Source of the DNA: UBA10646 sp003456175
Lineage (GTDB): Bacteria > Bacteroidota > Bacteroidia > Chitinophagales > Chitinophagaceae
NCBI GenBank assembly: GCA_031976225.1
Contig: DALYLQ010000001.1
Coordinates: 124,001 to 188,000, forward strand
Direction: 5' to 3'
Length of the DNA: 64,000 nt
The translations under genes and the position numbers were made by a program. Below the pieces are notes generated by a model. That model saw nothing but the letters and a program-made list of their open reading frames with translations, had not been told where the DNA came from and searched no databases. Of the stretch, positions 8,083 through 15,877 are shown one piece after another; the stretch's first letter is position 1; each line of letters begins with the position of its first letter.

Positions 8083-8801
8083 TTGTTATGCTGTTGATGC
8101 ATTACTTGTTGCCAAACAAGCTTACCTTTATTATTAAAATATTTGATACCAGCGAAAGGTTGTTTTGCTTGAAAAAGGCCACCTGATTGTTGGCTTAATC
8201 CGATCAGCAAATAACCGTTGACGCCTGCAATGCGTAGGGCTTTGGTGCCATCTTCTAAAGTAAATAAATGTACGGCTTCGCCACTATCGTCGTCTAAACC
8301 AACAACACTGCGGTATTTGCCGTTGGCTGTTTTATTAACGCCAATACCGCCACGTTCGTAGCCAAGGTCGTCGTTCCAAAGCATGCCAGTACTACTGAAC
8401 ATACGCTTACCTGTGTTAGGATCTGGCAGGCTATCGCCTAATAGTACCTTATCAAACCCTTGTTCGTTTAAAATGGCAATGCCATTGCCATTGTGGCGAT
8501 AGTTTTTATACCATTGCATGTATTCGTTACTATCGGCACCGGTTGATGCCCAGTATTTTCGAACCAGGTTTGTATCGGTACGTACTCTGTTGTTAGAAGT
8601 TGGTATAGGTGCACCAATTAAAATACGATCTCTACCTTGTTCGTCTTCAATTACAATTCCCTTTGCTCTAATAATATTACTTGTAGGAGCTTTGCCTGTA
8701 AAGGCAACAGCTAATACCAAAAGCAATAAGCTAACAGTAGCTATTACTGTTAGCTTTAATTGCTTTATTTGTTGTTCTAAGGATTGTATGCGTTGTTCCA
8801 T
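8079..8801 (-). CDS. Membrane-anchored protein of unknown function
   Basis: I do not recognise a named family. The first 18 residues (MEQRIQSLEQQIKQLKLT) form a short coiled-coil-like stretch, followed by one membrane helix (about 19-35, VIATVSLLLLVLAVAF). The remaining 200 residues would be periplasmic and contain repeated beta-rich units with related phrasing: GIVIEDEQGRDRILIGAP, GIAILNEQGFDKVLLGD, HLFTLEDGTKALRIAG. These look like three copies of a roughly 40-80-residue beta module. It is co-transcribed with the VOC and kinase genes downstream, with a 4-bp overlap. Confidence 0.7.
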   Translation of the reverse strand: MEQRIQSLEQQIKQLKLTVIATVSLLLLVLAVAFTGKAPTSNIIRAKGIVIEDEQGRDRILIGAPIPTSNNRVRTDTNLVRKYWASTGADSNEYMQWYKNYRHNGNGIAILNEQGFDKVLLGDSLPDPNTGKRMFSSTGMLWNDDLGYERGGIGVNKTANGKYRSVVGLDDDSGEAVHLFTLEDGTKALRIAGVNGYLLIGLSQQSGGLFQAKQPFAGIKYFNNKGKLVWQQVMHQQHNK

Positions 8802-8812
8802 CGTATATTATA

Positions 8813-9415
8813 CTATAAACCAGCGTAAATAGTTGTATTAGGTTGCTTATGAATACCAGCTCGGTGTACAATAACAGATTGACGGTTGTAATCGGTAGTA
8901 AGTTCTAACCAGCCAGTATACACACCATCGGCTTTTACTGCTTGAAACGGTAAATATTTTCTGGTGCGTTGCAACCACAAACCATCCCATCGTACATCAC
9001 CATTTACAAAGTTGCTACGTTGCATTAGCTGAATTTCTGATGCATTGTACCACTCGTAAGGTTGCATGTTGTGGGCAGTAATAGCATCGGCATGATTTAG
9101 CACTGGGCTTTGCTCAAATCTATTTACCGCAAGGTTGGTATGAAAGCTACTGGTTACCAAAAATTGTAATTTATCTACTTGATACAATGGGTCGCCAACA
9201 AGTTGTGTACCTACTACTAAATCGTAACGACCATCTTGCGTTACATCAATGGCAAGAGCGCCGCTGTTGTAGTACACCTCACGATTGTTGAGTTCTATGA
9301 TTGTGGTTTCACTGCTAATAGGTGTTGGGCTTACGGGCTTGATAGCATCTTTTTTAGTACACGCAGTAAGGGCTATCAGCAATGAAAGGGTTAGGGTGAA
9401 AAGGGTGCGTTTCAT
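8813..9415 (-). CDS. Hypothetical lipoprotein
   Basis: A 200-aa secreted lipoprotein of unknown function. Starting at the ATG at 9415 gives MKRTLFTLTLSLLIALTAC, a signal peptide ending in a good lipobox with Cys19; the frame extends upstream but without a signal. The mature part is beta-rich, with DVTQDGRYDLVVG resembling FG-GAP or calcium-loop repeats. It lies 11 bp upstream of the membrane-anchored protein gene and is the first gene of the leftward cluster that ends with the DHFR-like gene. One iterated hairpin copy at 9121 is read as NLAVN. Confidence 0.7.
   Translation of the reverse strand: MKRTLFTLTLSLLIALTACTKKDAIKPVSPTPISSETTIIELNNREVYYNSGALAIDVTQDGRYDLVVGTQLVGDPLYQVDKLQFLVTSSFHTNLAVNRFEQSPVLNHADAITAHNMQPYEWYNASEIQLMQRSNFVNGDVRWDGLWLQRTRKYLPFQAVKADGVYTGWLELTTDYNRQSVIVHRAGIHKQPNTTIYAGL
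9121..9135 (+). repeat. Iterated hairpin element (ACC-GCAA-GGT)
   Basis: TATTTACCGCAAGGT in the lipoprotein gene, read NLAVN. Confidence 0.9.
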
Positions 9416-9483
9416 GCTTTTAAATTTTAAGCAAAGCAACATCATTGCATTACCACCGGCAATCACATAAGTATGTGAAATAA

Positions 9484-9512
9484 AAAAGGTGTAGCTACAG
9501 CGCTACACCTTT
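9484..9512 (-). terminator. Rho-independent terminator
   Basis: Stem GGTGTAGC / GCTACACC (9488-9495 with 9502-9509), flanked by A6 on the left, which gives U-rich RNA in the leftward direction. It follows the NAGPA-like gene. An iterated hairpin copy begins inside its right edge at 9509. Confidence 0.75.
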
Positions 9513-9523
9513 TACCGTAAGGT
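9509..9523 (+). repeat. Iterated hairpin element (ACC-GTAA-GGT)
   Basis: CTTTTACCGTAAGGT, intergenic, overlapping the edge of the terminator at 9488. Confidence 0.9.
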
Positions 9524-9540
9524 TACTTTACAGTAAATGT

Positions 9541-10551
9541 TTATTTGCGTTTGATGATAACTGCACTAATTACACCACGCTCATTACCACCATCGCCTGG
9601 GCGAACAGTGCGTGTACCACCCACCACCATTGATGTAGAGCCACCACCATCGAGGTTGATGGCGTAAGTACAACCTAAATCTTTCAACATGTTTGCAAGG
9701 TTATTCAGGTTAATACCCGGATAGGTAGGACTGTTATCGCCTTCTACTGCTAGTAAAACAATGATGCCGTTGCTGGTGTGGCCAATGGCAGAACGAGGTC
9801 GGTCTGTAGTATTGTTCACAGAAATCAACTCTTCGCTATCAGTTATTCGAATCGCATTATCGTACACTAGCATCGGTGAGCCCCCAATGGCACTTGTAGT
9901 ATTCCAAATAGTGCCACCTGCCGGAAAGTTGGCAGTAGGTATGGCTTGTGGAGCAACATTCAGTGCGTTGGGGCTTGGTATTGGGTAGCTATAAATTAAA
10001 TCGTTACCAGTACCCACATGATAAATCCAAGCGGCGCTTGGGGCTCCAGTGCTATTAACGCCAAAAGCTGCTCTTGTTGGAAAGTAACTTGTGTTGTTAC
10101 CATTGAAAGTTCTGGTAAGTGCTTTCACATTTGGTGCACTCACGGTATTGTTATACTTAACGGTACTGAACGATTGATTGCCACTAAAAAATCCGCCATT
10201 GATACAGGCATACACAACACCAGGTTCGGCATTGTAAAAGGCCGTTGGTGTTGTTGCAGTTGCAGCCATTACTGGTTTGAATTCTAAATTTGTGTTGCGA
10301 CTATCAAAAGCTACACAAAATGCTTTTGTGGTGCGTCCCATATAAGTTGTATCGAATTGATACACTTGTATTCCCGTTGGGAAGGTGAGCCCTAGTGTGC
10401 TACTAAGTTTCCATCCGGCAGGTAATTGTAACAGGGTAGTTACTGGTGGAATGGGTGGTATGGGTGTGGTGCCACCGCCAGTGCTATCAGATTTTTTAGA
10501 ACATGCTGTGATTGTTACAGCAGCTACTAATAGGTATAATATTTTTTTCAT
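9541..10551 (-). CDS. NAGPA-like phosphodiester glycosidase lipoprotein (DUF2233)
   Basis: Member of the phosphodiester glycosidase family typified by the lysosomal uncovering enzyme, which removes GlcNAc from GlcNAc-1-phospho-mannose; bacterial members act on phosphodiester-linked sugars. Conserved motifs are CINGGFFSGN, AIGGSPMLVYD, RSAIGHTSNG and the C-terminal NLDGGGSTSMVV. The ATG at 10551 gives MKKILYLLVAAVTITACSKK, a lipobox signal, so the protein is anchored in the outer or inner membrane. A Thr/Pro linker (GGGTTPIPPIPP) follows the Cys. It is followed by a terminator; its start lies just inside the 3' end of the upstream GHL10 gene (about 20 bp from 10572), so the two are probably one transcript. 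Confidence 0.85.
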   Translation of the reverse strand: MKKILYLLVAAVTITACSKKSDSTGGGTTPIPPIPPVTTLLQLPAGWKLSSTLGLTFPTGIQVYQFDTTYMGRTTKAFCVAFDSRNTNLEFKPVMAATATTPTAFYNAEPGVVYACINGGFFSGNQSFSTVKYNNTVSAPNVKALTRTFNGNNTSYFPTRAAFGVNSTGAPSAAWIYHVGTGNDLIYSYPIPSPNALNVAPQAIPTANFPAGGTIWNTTSAIGGSPMLVYDNAIRITDSEELISVNNTTDRPRSAIGHTSNGIIVLLAVEGDNSPTYPGINLNNLANMLKDLGCTYAINLDGGGSTSMVVGGTRTVRPGDGGNERGVISAVIIKRK

Positions 10552-10571
10552 TTGATAATCGTGTATATAAG

Positions 10572-11657
10572 TTAGTAAATCGTTCCCATTTTTTTCAAAC
10601 ACTCAAAATAAAAAAGGCATTCGCCATTGAAGCCATATTTTTTATTCAACGAAATCATTTGTTGAAACATAGTATCGCTTACTTGATAACCATTAGCCAG
10701 TGATGTAAGAATACCCGGATAAAAACGATGTTGTTGCTTAGCAGGAATTTGTGACACTAATGCTTTTAATTGTTCTTCGTAAGCTTCTATTTTATAGCGA
10801 TATAATTGTGGTAATACATAGTCTACATTGCCACCTTTCACCCAAGCAGGCCAATCTTGTAAGTATTGTTCTTTACTCCAAGGGTAAATGCTTGGCGACC
10901 AAGTAACTAAGCACTTAGGATTTTGTTTTTTTACCGCAAGGTATAATCGCTTACCATAAGCACTTAATTGATCACTTTTCCATTGCAGCCAATGTGCCTC
11001 CCGACAATCGGCGGGTGCATTGCGTTTGGTTTGGGTGAAGTATAATTTTTTTGTATAGTCGTCGTAACCACCTTCGGCAGGCATGGCGGGTAAGCGATCA
11101 TCGCCCTGTATACCATCTACTTTGTATTTTTTTACCACTTCTAATACCATGCTGGTCATAAAATTTTGTACCTCTGGATGCATGGCGTTGAACCAGTAGA
11201 ACTGGCTTTTTTGTAGCGGTTTGCCTTGTACGTCTTTTGATAACCAATGCGGATATTTTTTAGCCCAAATACTGTTGCTATCTTGATAAGCATACGAAAA
11301 ACCAAATTCAAACCAAGCATGCACTTGTAAGCCTGCTTTATGACCTTCTTCTACCATAGCGGCGATAGGGTCGAAACCTTTGTATACAGGGTCTTGTGCT
11401 ACACCAATGTGTTTTTTAACAACCTCACTAGGGTACATGGTGTAGCCACCATTCCATACTACAACAAAAATGGTATTGAGGCCTTTGGCTTTGCATAGGG
11501 CAACGGTGGCTTGTACATTTTCTTTCGATAGCAGCGCATCGCTACCAACGTTGGTAACCCAAGTGCCTCTAATAGGTGCCGTGTTTTTGAGTATGGGTTG
11601 TGTAAATGCTATAAGGCTAATGCAGCAAAAAAGTAAGTTGGTGAGTATATATTTCAT
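10572..11657 (-). CDS. GHL10-family putative glycoside hydrolase, secreted
   Basis: A 361-aa periplasmic or secreted TIM-barrel protein of the GHL10/DUF187 group. The signal peptide is MKYILTNLLFCCISLIAFTQ. Motifs are IRGTWVTNVGSDAL, LNTIFVVVWNGG, HAWFEFGFSYAY, and VDGIQGDDRLPAMP, where the Asp residues are the best catalytic candidates. It is clearly paralogous to the gene at 14693 (same IQGDDRLPA, TWSPSIYPW, YLQDWPAWV). It lacks the Fn3 and T9SS domains of the GHL10 protein at 87. Transcribed leftward with the DUF4434 gene 4 bp upstream. Hairpin copy at 10928 is read as YLAVKK. Confidence 0.85.
   Translation of the reverse strand: MKYILTNLLFCCISLIAFTQPILKNTAPIRGTWVTNVGSDALLSKENVQATVALCKAKGLNTIFVVVWNGGYTMYPSEVVKKHIGVAQDPVYKGFDPIAAMVEEGHKAGLQVHAWFEFGFSYAYQDSNSIWAKKYPHWLSKDVQGKPLQKSQFYWFNAMHPEVQNFMTSMVLEVVKKYKVDGIQGDDRLPAMPAEGGYDDYTKKLYFTQTKRNAPADCREAHWLQWKSDQLSAYGKRLYLAVKKQNPKCLVTWSPSIYPWSKEQYLQDWPAWVKGGNVDYVLPQLYRYKIEAYEEQLKALVSQIPAKQQHRFYPGILTSLANGYQVSDTMFQQMISLNKKYGFNGECLFYFECLKKMGTIY
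10928..10942 (+). repeat. Iterated hairpin element (ACC-GCAA-GGT)
   Basis: TTTTTACCGCAAGGT in the GHL10 gene, read YLAVK. Confidence 0.88.
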
Positions 11658-11661
11658 GGTG

Positions 11662-12600
11662 TTAGCTTGTTAACTGCTGGCGGTATTCTTGATAGCGTTG
11701 ATACAAATGATGTGCTTGTACATAAGCCGATTGTGGACTCATAAAATGCGAAAACTCAAACGTAATGGCCTTATCGTAACCTGCAGCTCGAGCAGCCTCT
11801 AGTTTTAAGCGTAGTTTTTCAAATTTGATAGGAAAAAATTTAATCGGCATATCACGGTCGAACGACTCAGCGTTGGTCCAACATTGCATTTCATATTTAT
11901 CGGCAAGTTGTTTGTTAATGGCAAAAAAGCTGTGTAACTCATCGAAATCGATATGGCCATCTTGAAAGGCAACAGCATCTACCGCACCATGAATGCCACT
12001 AAAAATTTCGTTCCATTCTTTCTCATGTGCTTCAACGCTTACAGCATCGGCTTTGGTGAGTTGACCGCTAGCAGCAAGTACCGCTTTCTTACCATCGATC
12101 CAGGGCGATATAAAAGTTTGTAAGCCATTGCTTACGGCTTTGCACTGTAAGCCTAGTGTTTTAAACGCTTCTGTGGCACCAATGGTTTGGCGGCTAATTT
12201 CCATACTTAAATACCAGCCATGAAATGAAGGATGATGCCCGTAGCGTTGCCACACCTCATCAATTACAAAACGGTTGTAATCAATCTCATGTTGCATGTT
12301 GCCAGTATCCCAATATTCGCCACTATCGTATAAGCCGAAGTAAAACTTCATATTGTATTTATCGCTCAATGTAAGAAACAGTTCTACCAAATCCACTGGA
12401 GGTTCATAGCAACCCTTAGCCTTCATTAAATAAGCCGATGGATAGGTAATGAATTTGCGGTAGCCAGAGCGTATTAAAATTACAGTATCAATACCTGCCG
12501 CCTGCATGTATTGAAAATCTTGCTCCCACGCTTTGGGTCCCCAGTTTTGATGCGGAATGTCTTGGCTAATTTCATCTAAAAAAGTTCCTGTAATGAGCAT
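11662..12600 (-). CDS. DUF4434 domain protein (putative glycoside-hydrolase-like barrel)
   Basis: Cytosolic or unusually exported TIM-barrel-like protein. From the ATG at 12600 the start MLITGTFLDEISQDIPHQNW matches DUF4434 proteins; the longer upstream frame adds nothing recognisable. Features typical of the family are NWGPKAWEQDFQYMQAAGID, FYFGLYDSGEYWD and GWYLSMEI, where a Glu after a beta strand could be catalytic. No signal peptide is visible. It lies between a GDSL esterase (14 bp) and a GHL10 gene (4 bp), so it probably acts on the same glycan. No reaction has been assigned that I can name. Confidence 0.75.
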   Translation of the reverse strand: MLITGTFLDEISQDIPHQNWGPKAWEQDFQYMQAAGIDTVILIRSGYRKFITYPSAYLMKAKGCYEPPVDLVELFLTLSDKYNMKFYFGLYDSGEYWDTGNMQHEIDYNRFVIDEVWQRYGHHPSFHGWYLSMEISRQTIGATEAFKTLGLQCKAVSNGLQTFISPWIDGKKAVLAASGQLTKADAVSVEAHEKEWNEIFSGIHGAVDAVAFQDGHIDFDELHSFFAINKQLADKYEMQCWTNAESFDRDMPIKFFPIKFEKLRLKLEAARAAGYDKAITFEFSHFMSPQSAYVQAHHLYQRYQEYRQQLTS

Positions 12601-12614
12601 GTTAATCGATTGAA

Positions 12615-13283
12615 TTACATTAAACCTGATGCTAATAGTATGTCTTTCCAAAGCATGTAGCCATAGCCATTTAAATGAAGGCCATCGTTACTATAACGTT
12701 CATCTAGTTTTCCATCTGCATCTACAAATTGTGGATACAAATTCACAAATGTGAGGTTGGCCTTACGGCAAATGTTTTGCAGCGCAGCATTTACCGTAAG
12801 GATATGTTCTGTTTTATTTTGATGATTTTTGAACTGCGTGAATTTGTTATTCGTAGGCAAAATACTTTGTACAATAATGCGTGTACGCGGACTAGCCTGC
12901 TGCACCTTGGCGATAATGCGTTCGTAATTACGAATGATAATACTATCTGGAATGTTGCGGGCAATATCGTTAATACCAATCATGATAAACAGCTTGCTAG
13001 GTTGGCTGCTCACAACTTCATCGAGCCTAGCTAAGATGCCAAATGTATTATCGCCACTAATGCCTCTGTTTTTAACTTTTGGGTTTTGCCATATTTCTGC
13101 CCATTCACCAATATCGGTGATACTGTTGCCTAAAAAAATAATTTCGTTTTTAGTATCGGGTAGCTGCCTAAATAGGGTAACTTTTTGTTCGTAGTAGGTG
13201 CTGTTGTAACTGCTATCGAACGTTTGGGCATTTGCCGTAAGGCATGCTACGATACTTACTATACAACAATAGTACTTTTTCAT
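12615..13283 (-). CDS. GDSL/SGNH-type esterase, secreted
   Basis: Probable carbohydrate deacetylase or lipase-like esterase of the SGNH superfamily. The ATG at 13283 gives signal peptide MKKYYCCIVSIVACLTANAQ. Block I is IIFLGNSITD with catalytic Ser54; the Gly is in NRGISGDN, the Asn in MIGINDIA, and the Asp/His pair in YSNDGLHLNGYGY. The mature enzyme is about 200 aa, a single domain. It sits 13 bp downstream of the MFS gene. Three iterated hairpin copies lie inside (12760, 12788 in opposite orientations 13 bp apart, and 13229 within the signal-peptide cleavage region, read as LTANAQ). Confidence 0.85.
   Translation of the reverse strand: MKKYYCCIVSIVACLTANAQTFDSSYNSTYYEQKVTLFRQLPDTKNEIIFLGNSITDIGEWAEIWQNPKVKNRGISGDNTFGILARLDEVVSSQPSKLFIMIGINDIARNIPDSIIIRNYERIIAKVQQASPRTRIIVQSILPTNNKFTQFKNHQNKTEHILTVNAALQNICRKANLTFVNLYPQFVDADGKLDERYSNDGLHLNGYGYMLWKDILLASGLM
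12760..12774 (-). repeat. Iterated hairpin element (GCC-GTAA-GGC)
   Basis: GCCTTACGGCAAATG in the GDSL gene, read ICRKA; inverted partner 13 bp away at 12788. Confidence 0.92.
12788..12802 (+). repeat. Iterated hairpin element (outer pair broken)
   Basis: CATTTACCGTAAGGA in the GDSL gene, read LTVNAA. Confidence 0.9.
13229..13243 (+). repeat. Iterated hairpin element (GCC-GTAA-GGC)
   Basis: CATTTGCCGTAAGGC in the GDSL signal-peptide region, read LTANAQ. Confidence 0.92.
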
Positions 13284-13296
13284 AAAGTATTTTTTG

Positions 13297-14586
13297 TTAC
13301 GATGCAAGTGTTGGTTGCGTATCGGTTTTTTTCAGCGGCACTAGCCATGTGATGATAAATGCAGGAATGGTTGCAATAAGTACCCAAATGAAAAATTCTT
13401 TATAGCCAAGGTAATCGCTAACAAAACCGCTTACCATAGATGCTATGGTGTAACCTAAGTAAGTAAGTGAACTGCCAAAAGCATAATGTGCCATTTGGTA
13501 CTTGCCTGGCGCAATTTGTTGCATTATAAAAATGATGATGCCGATAAAGCCAAAGCCATAGCCAAAATGTTCAATAGATACAGCACTACCTATAATCCAC
13601 AGATTATCTGTTTGTGTGATGGCTAGATAAGCGTACGAGGCAAATGGGAGGTTAAAGCAAGCACAAAGCAACAATAGAGTGCCACGCGTTAAACCTTTGT
13701 TGGAAACAAAGTAGCCAGCCGCAAGCGAGCCTAATACAAAAGCAATAGTGCCGAAAATACCTGTTAACATGCCAAGGGTAGCTTCTTGTAAGCCAAGCCC
13801 ACCCAATGAACGATCTGCCTTAAAAAATAGCGGCATGATTTTGATAGCCTGTCCTTCGGCAAAGCGGTACAATGTAATGAAGAGAATACCGTACCAAATG
13901 TGTTTTTTTTGGAAGAAGCTTACAATTACATCTTTAAGTGTAAGCCAAACATCGGCAGCCGATGCAAGTGATGTGGGGTTCGGTGTTGCAGGCAAAAACT
14001 TGCGATTATAAAAACCAAGTAGTAGCATTACTGCCGCATAAATAGCCATGATAGTAGCCCAAGCTTGCGTATTGCCCCAAATAGGAATGAGTACACCAAC
14101 AAGAAATATCATACCACCATTGGAAAACAGCTTAGCGAAATTATAAAATGTACCTTGCCAGCCTACGTAGGCAGCTTGTTGCTTCGCAGAGAGCTCTTGT
14201 AAGTATAAACCATCGGCAGCAATATCTTGCGTTGCTCCGAGAAATGCGGTTAATAAAAATAAAACAACAGAAATGCTGAAAAAATGATTGGTGAACATAG
14301 CCGCAACCGAAAGGGCAAATAGTAACCCACATAAAAGCTGGGAGCTATAGATATAAAACTTCTTGGTTTTATACAATTCCATAAAGGGTCCCCATATGGG
14401 TTTGAAGCTCCACGGTAAGATGATGATGCCCGTCCAAAAAGTGATTTGGCTATCCGAGAAGCCCATGTTTTTGTACATGAGCGACACAATGGTACCACCT
14501 AATACTAAGTTGGGTAAGCCCATGGCAAACCAAGTGGTAGGAATCCAGTAAATTGGATGGCGATTGGTAGAGGTTGACACTGGCAA
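13297..14586 (-). CDS. MFS transporter, AmpG-like
   Basis: A 429-aa integral membrane protein with about twelve hydrophobic helices. The N-terminus PTTWFAMGLPNLVLGGTIVSLMYKNMGFS, the helix-2/3 pattern WSFKPIWGPFMELYKTKKFYI and QDIAADGLYLQEL resemble the AmpG/PAT group, which imports anhydro-muropeptides or sugars. By position, first gene of a leftward run (MFS, GDSL, DUF4434, GHL10, NAGPA-like), it probably imports the sugar released by that set. Substrate is inferred only from context. It diverges from the GHL10 lipoprotein gene at 14693. Confidence 0.8.
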   Translation of the reverse strand: MPVSTSTNRHPIYWIPTTWFAMGLPNLVLGGTIVSLMYKNMGFSDSQITFWTGIIILPWSFKPIWGPFMELYKTKKFYIYSSQLLCGLLFALSVAAMFTNHFFSISVVLFLLTAFLGATQDIAADGLYLQELSAKQQAAYVGWQGTFYNFAKLFSNGGMIFLVGVLIPIWGNTQAWATIMAIYAAVMLLLGFYNRKFLPATPNPTSLASAADVWLTLKDVIVSFFQKKHIWYGILFITLYRFAEGQAIKIMPLFFKADRSLGGLGLQEATLGMLTGIFGTIAFVLGSLAAGYFVSNKGLTRGTLLLLCACFNLPFASYAYLAITQTDNLWIIGSAVSIEHFGYGFGFIGIIIFIMQQIAPGKYQMAHYAFGSSLTYLGYTIASMVSGFVSDYLGYKEFFIWVLIATIPAFIITWLVPLKKTDTQPTLAS

Positions 14587-14692
14587 AGCAAAAACGTTAA
14601 GCGAATTTAAGCATTGAAGTTAATAAAAAATTTTAGAAACCTCGTTCTATTTATAAAATAATTATTTAAGTTCGTATCGTAAACAACATTGT

Positions 14693-15871
14693 ATGAAACG
14701 ATTGCTCCGTGTTTTGGGCGTTGCTACCCTATTACCTATTATGGCCTTATTGGCTATGAGCTGCTCGAAAAAATCTAGCGGCGGAACTACTGGTGGTCCT
14801 ACACCAGTACCACCAATACCTCCATCCACTTTAGATTCAACTGCTTTGCGTGGTGTATGGATTACAACTGCAGCTAGCAATGCATTAGATAGTAGAGCCA
14901 ATATTCGACAGGCTGTGTTAAACTGTAAGGCGGCGAATATCAATAACATCTTCATGGTGGTGTACAACAATGGTCGTACCATTTATCCAAGCCCCATCAT
15001 GCAGAATTTGATTGGTGTTCCTATTATGGAGCGTTTTGCAGGTAGAGATCCTTTACAGGAAATTATCGAAGAAGCCCGTGCACATAACATAAAAGTTCAT
15101 GCATGGTTTGAGTATGGTTTTGCTAGTTCTTTTTCTCAAAACGGAGGCTTGATTTTACAAGCTAAGCCACACTGGGCTGCGAGGGATGTTAGTGGTAACC
15201 TTGTGGTAAAAAATGGATTCGATTGGCTCAATGCCTTTCACCCAGAGGTGCAAGATTTTATGATTAGCCTGTTTAAAGAAGTATTACAACGTTACCCAAC
15301 CATTGATGGCTTACAAGGCGATGACCGCCTACCGGCAGTACCTTCTACCGCAGGTTACGATAGCTATACGGTTAATTTATATCGTTCAGAGAATAATGGT
15401 GCGAATCCGCCATCAAGCTTCTCTGAAACAAGTTGGGTGAATTGGAGAGCAAAAAAATTAACTGGTTTCTTAAAACGCTTACGCGACGAGGTAAAGGCTA
15501 TTAAACCAAGTGTACAGTTAACAATGAGTCCGAGTGTACATCCTTGGGCATTAGGCGAGTATTTGCAAGATTGGCCTACTTGGGTAGATAGCAGTTATGT
15601 AGATGCTATTTTGCCACAATGTTACCGTTACGATATTAATTCGTACACAGCTACGCTTAATCAACAAAAGTCGTTTTATCGTAACCCTAATGTTAAGTTC
15701 TGGCCAGGTGTTATTGTAAAGTCTGGCAATACCCTTGTTAGCGATGCTTACCTTACGCAAATGATACAAGCCAACCGCACCGCAGGTTTCAAAGGAGAAT
15801 GCTTCTTTTTTTATGAAGGTATAAAAGATAAACTCACTTATTTTACGGTACAGTATCCGAACATCAGATAA
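14693..15871 (+). CDS. GHL10-family putative glycoside hydrolase lipoprotein
   Basis: A 392-aa lipoprotein, signal MKRLLRVLGVATLLPIMALLAMSC with lipobox Cys24, then a Gly/Thr/Pro linker (GGTTGGPTPVPPIPP) and a GHL10 barrel. Motifs LRGVWITTAASNALDS, HAWFEYGFASSF, IDGLQGDDRLPAVP and TMSPSVHPW match the paralogue at 10572 along the whole barrel. The lipidated form suggests surface or outer-membrane placement, whereas the paralogue is soluble. The GH92 gene begins 6 bp after its stop, so they form one transcript. A degenerate hairpin copy (one base short in one arm) is at 15750. Confidence 0.85.
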   Translation: MKRLLRVLGVATLLPIMALLAMSCSKKSSGGTTGGPTPVPPIPPSTLDSTALRGVWITTAASNALDSRANIRQAVLNCKAANINNIFMVVYNNGRTIYPSPIMQNLIGVPIMERFAGRDPLQEIIEEARAHNIKVHAWFEYGFASSFSQNGGLILQAKPHWAARDVSGNLVVKNGFDWLNAFHPEVQDFMISLFKEVLQRYPTIDGLQGDDRLPAVPSTAGYDSYTVNLYRSENNGANPPSSFSETSWVNWRAKKLTGFLKRLRDEVKAIKPSVQLTMSPSVHPWALGEYLQDWPTWVDSSYVDAILPQCYRYDINSYTATLNQQKSFYRNPNVKFWPGVIVKSGNTLVSDAYLTQMIQANRTAGFKGECFFFYEGIKDKLTYFTVQYPNIR

Positions 15872-15877
15872 GTTACT

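Noticed and set aside
15750..15763. ACCTTACGCAAATG, with related CTTACGCAAAT at 16940 and 57731, as shortened copies
   Set aside because: The arms do not pair consistently and two encode LTQ in conserved helices; I left them out of the counts.
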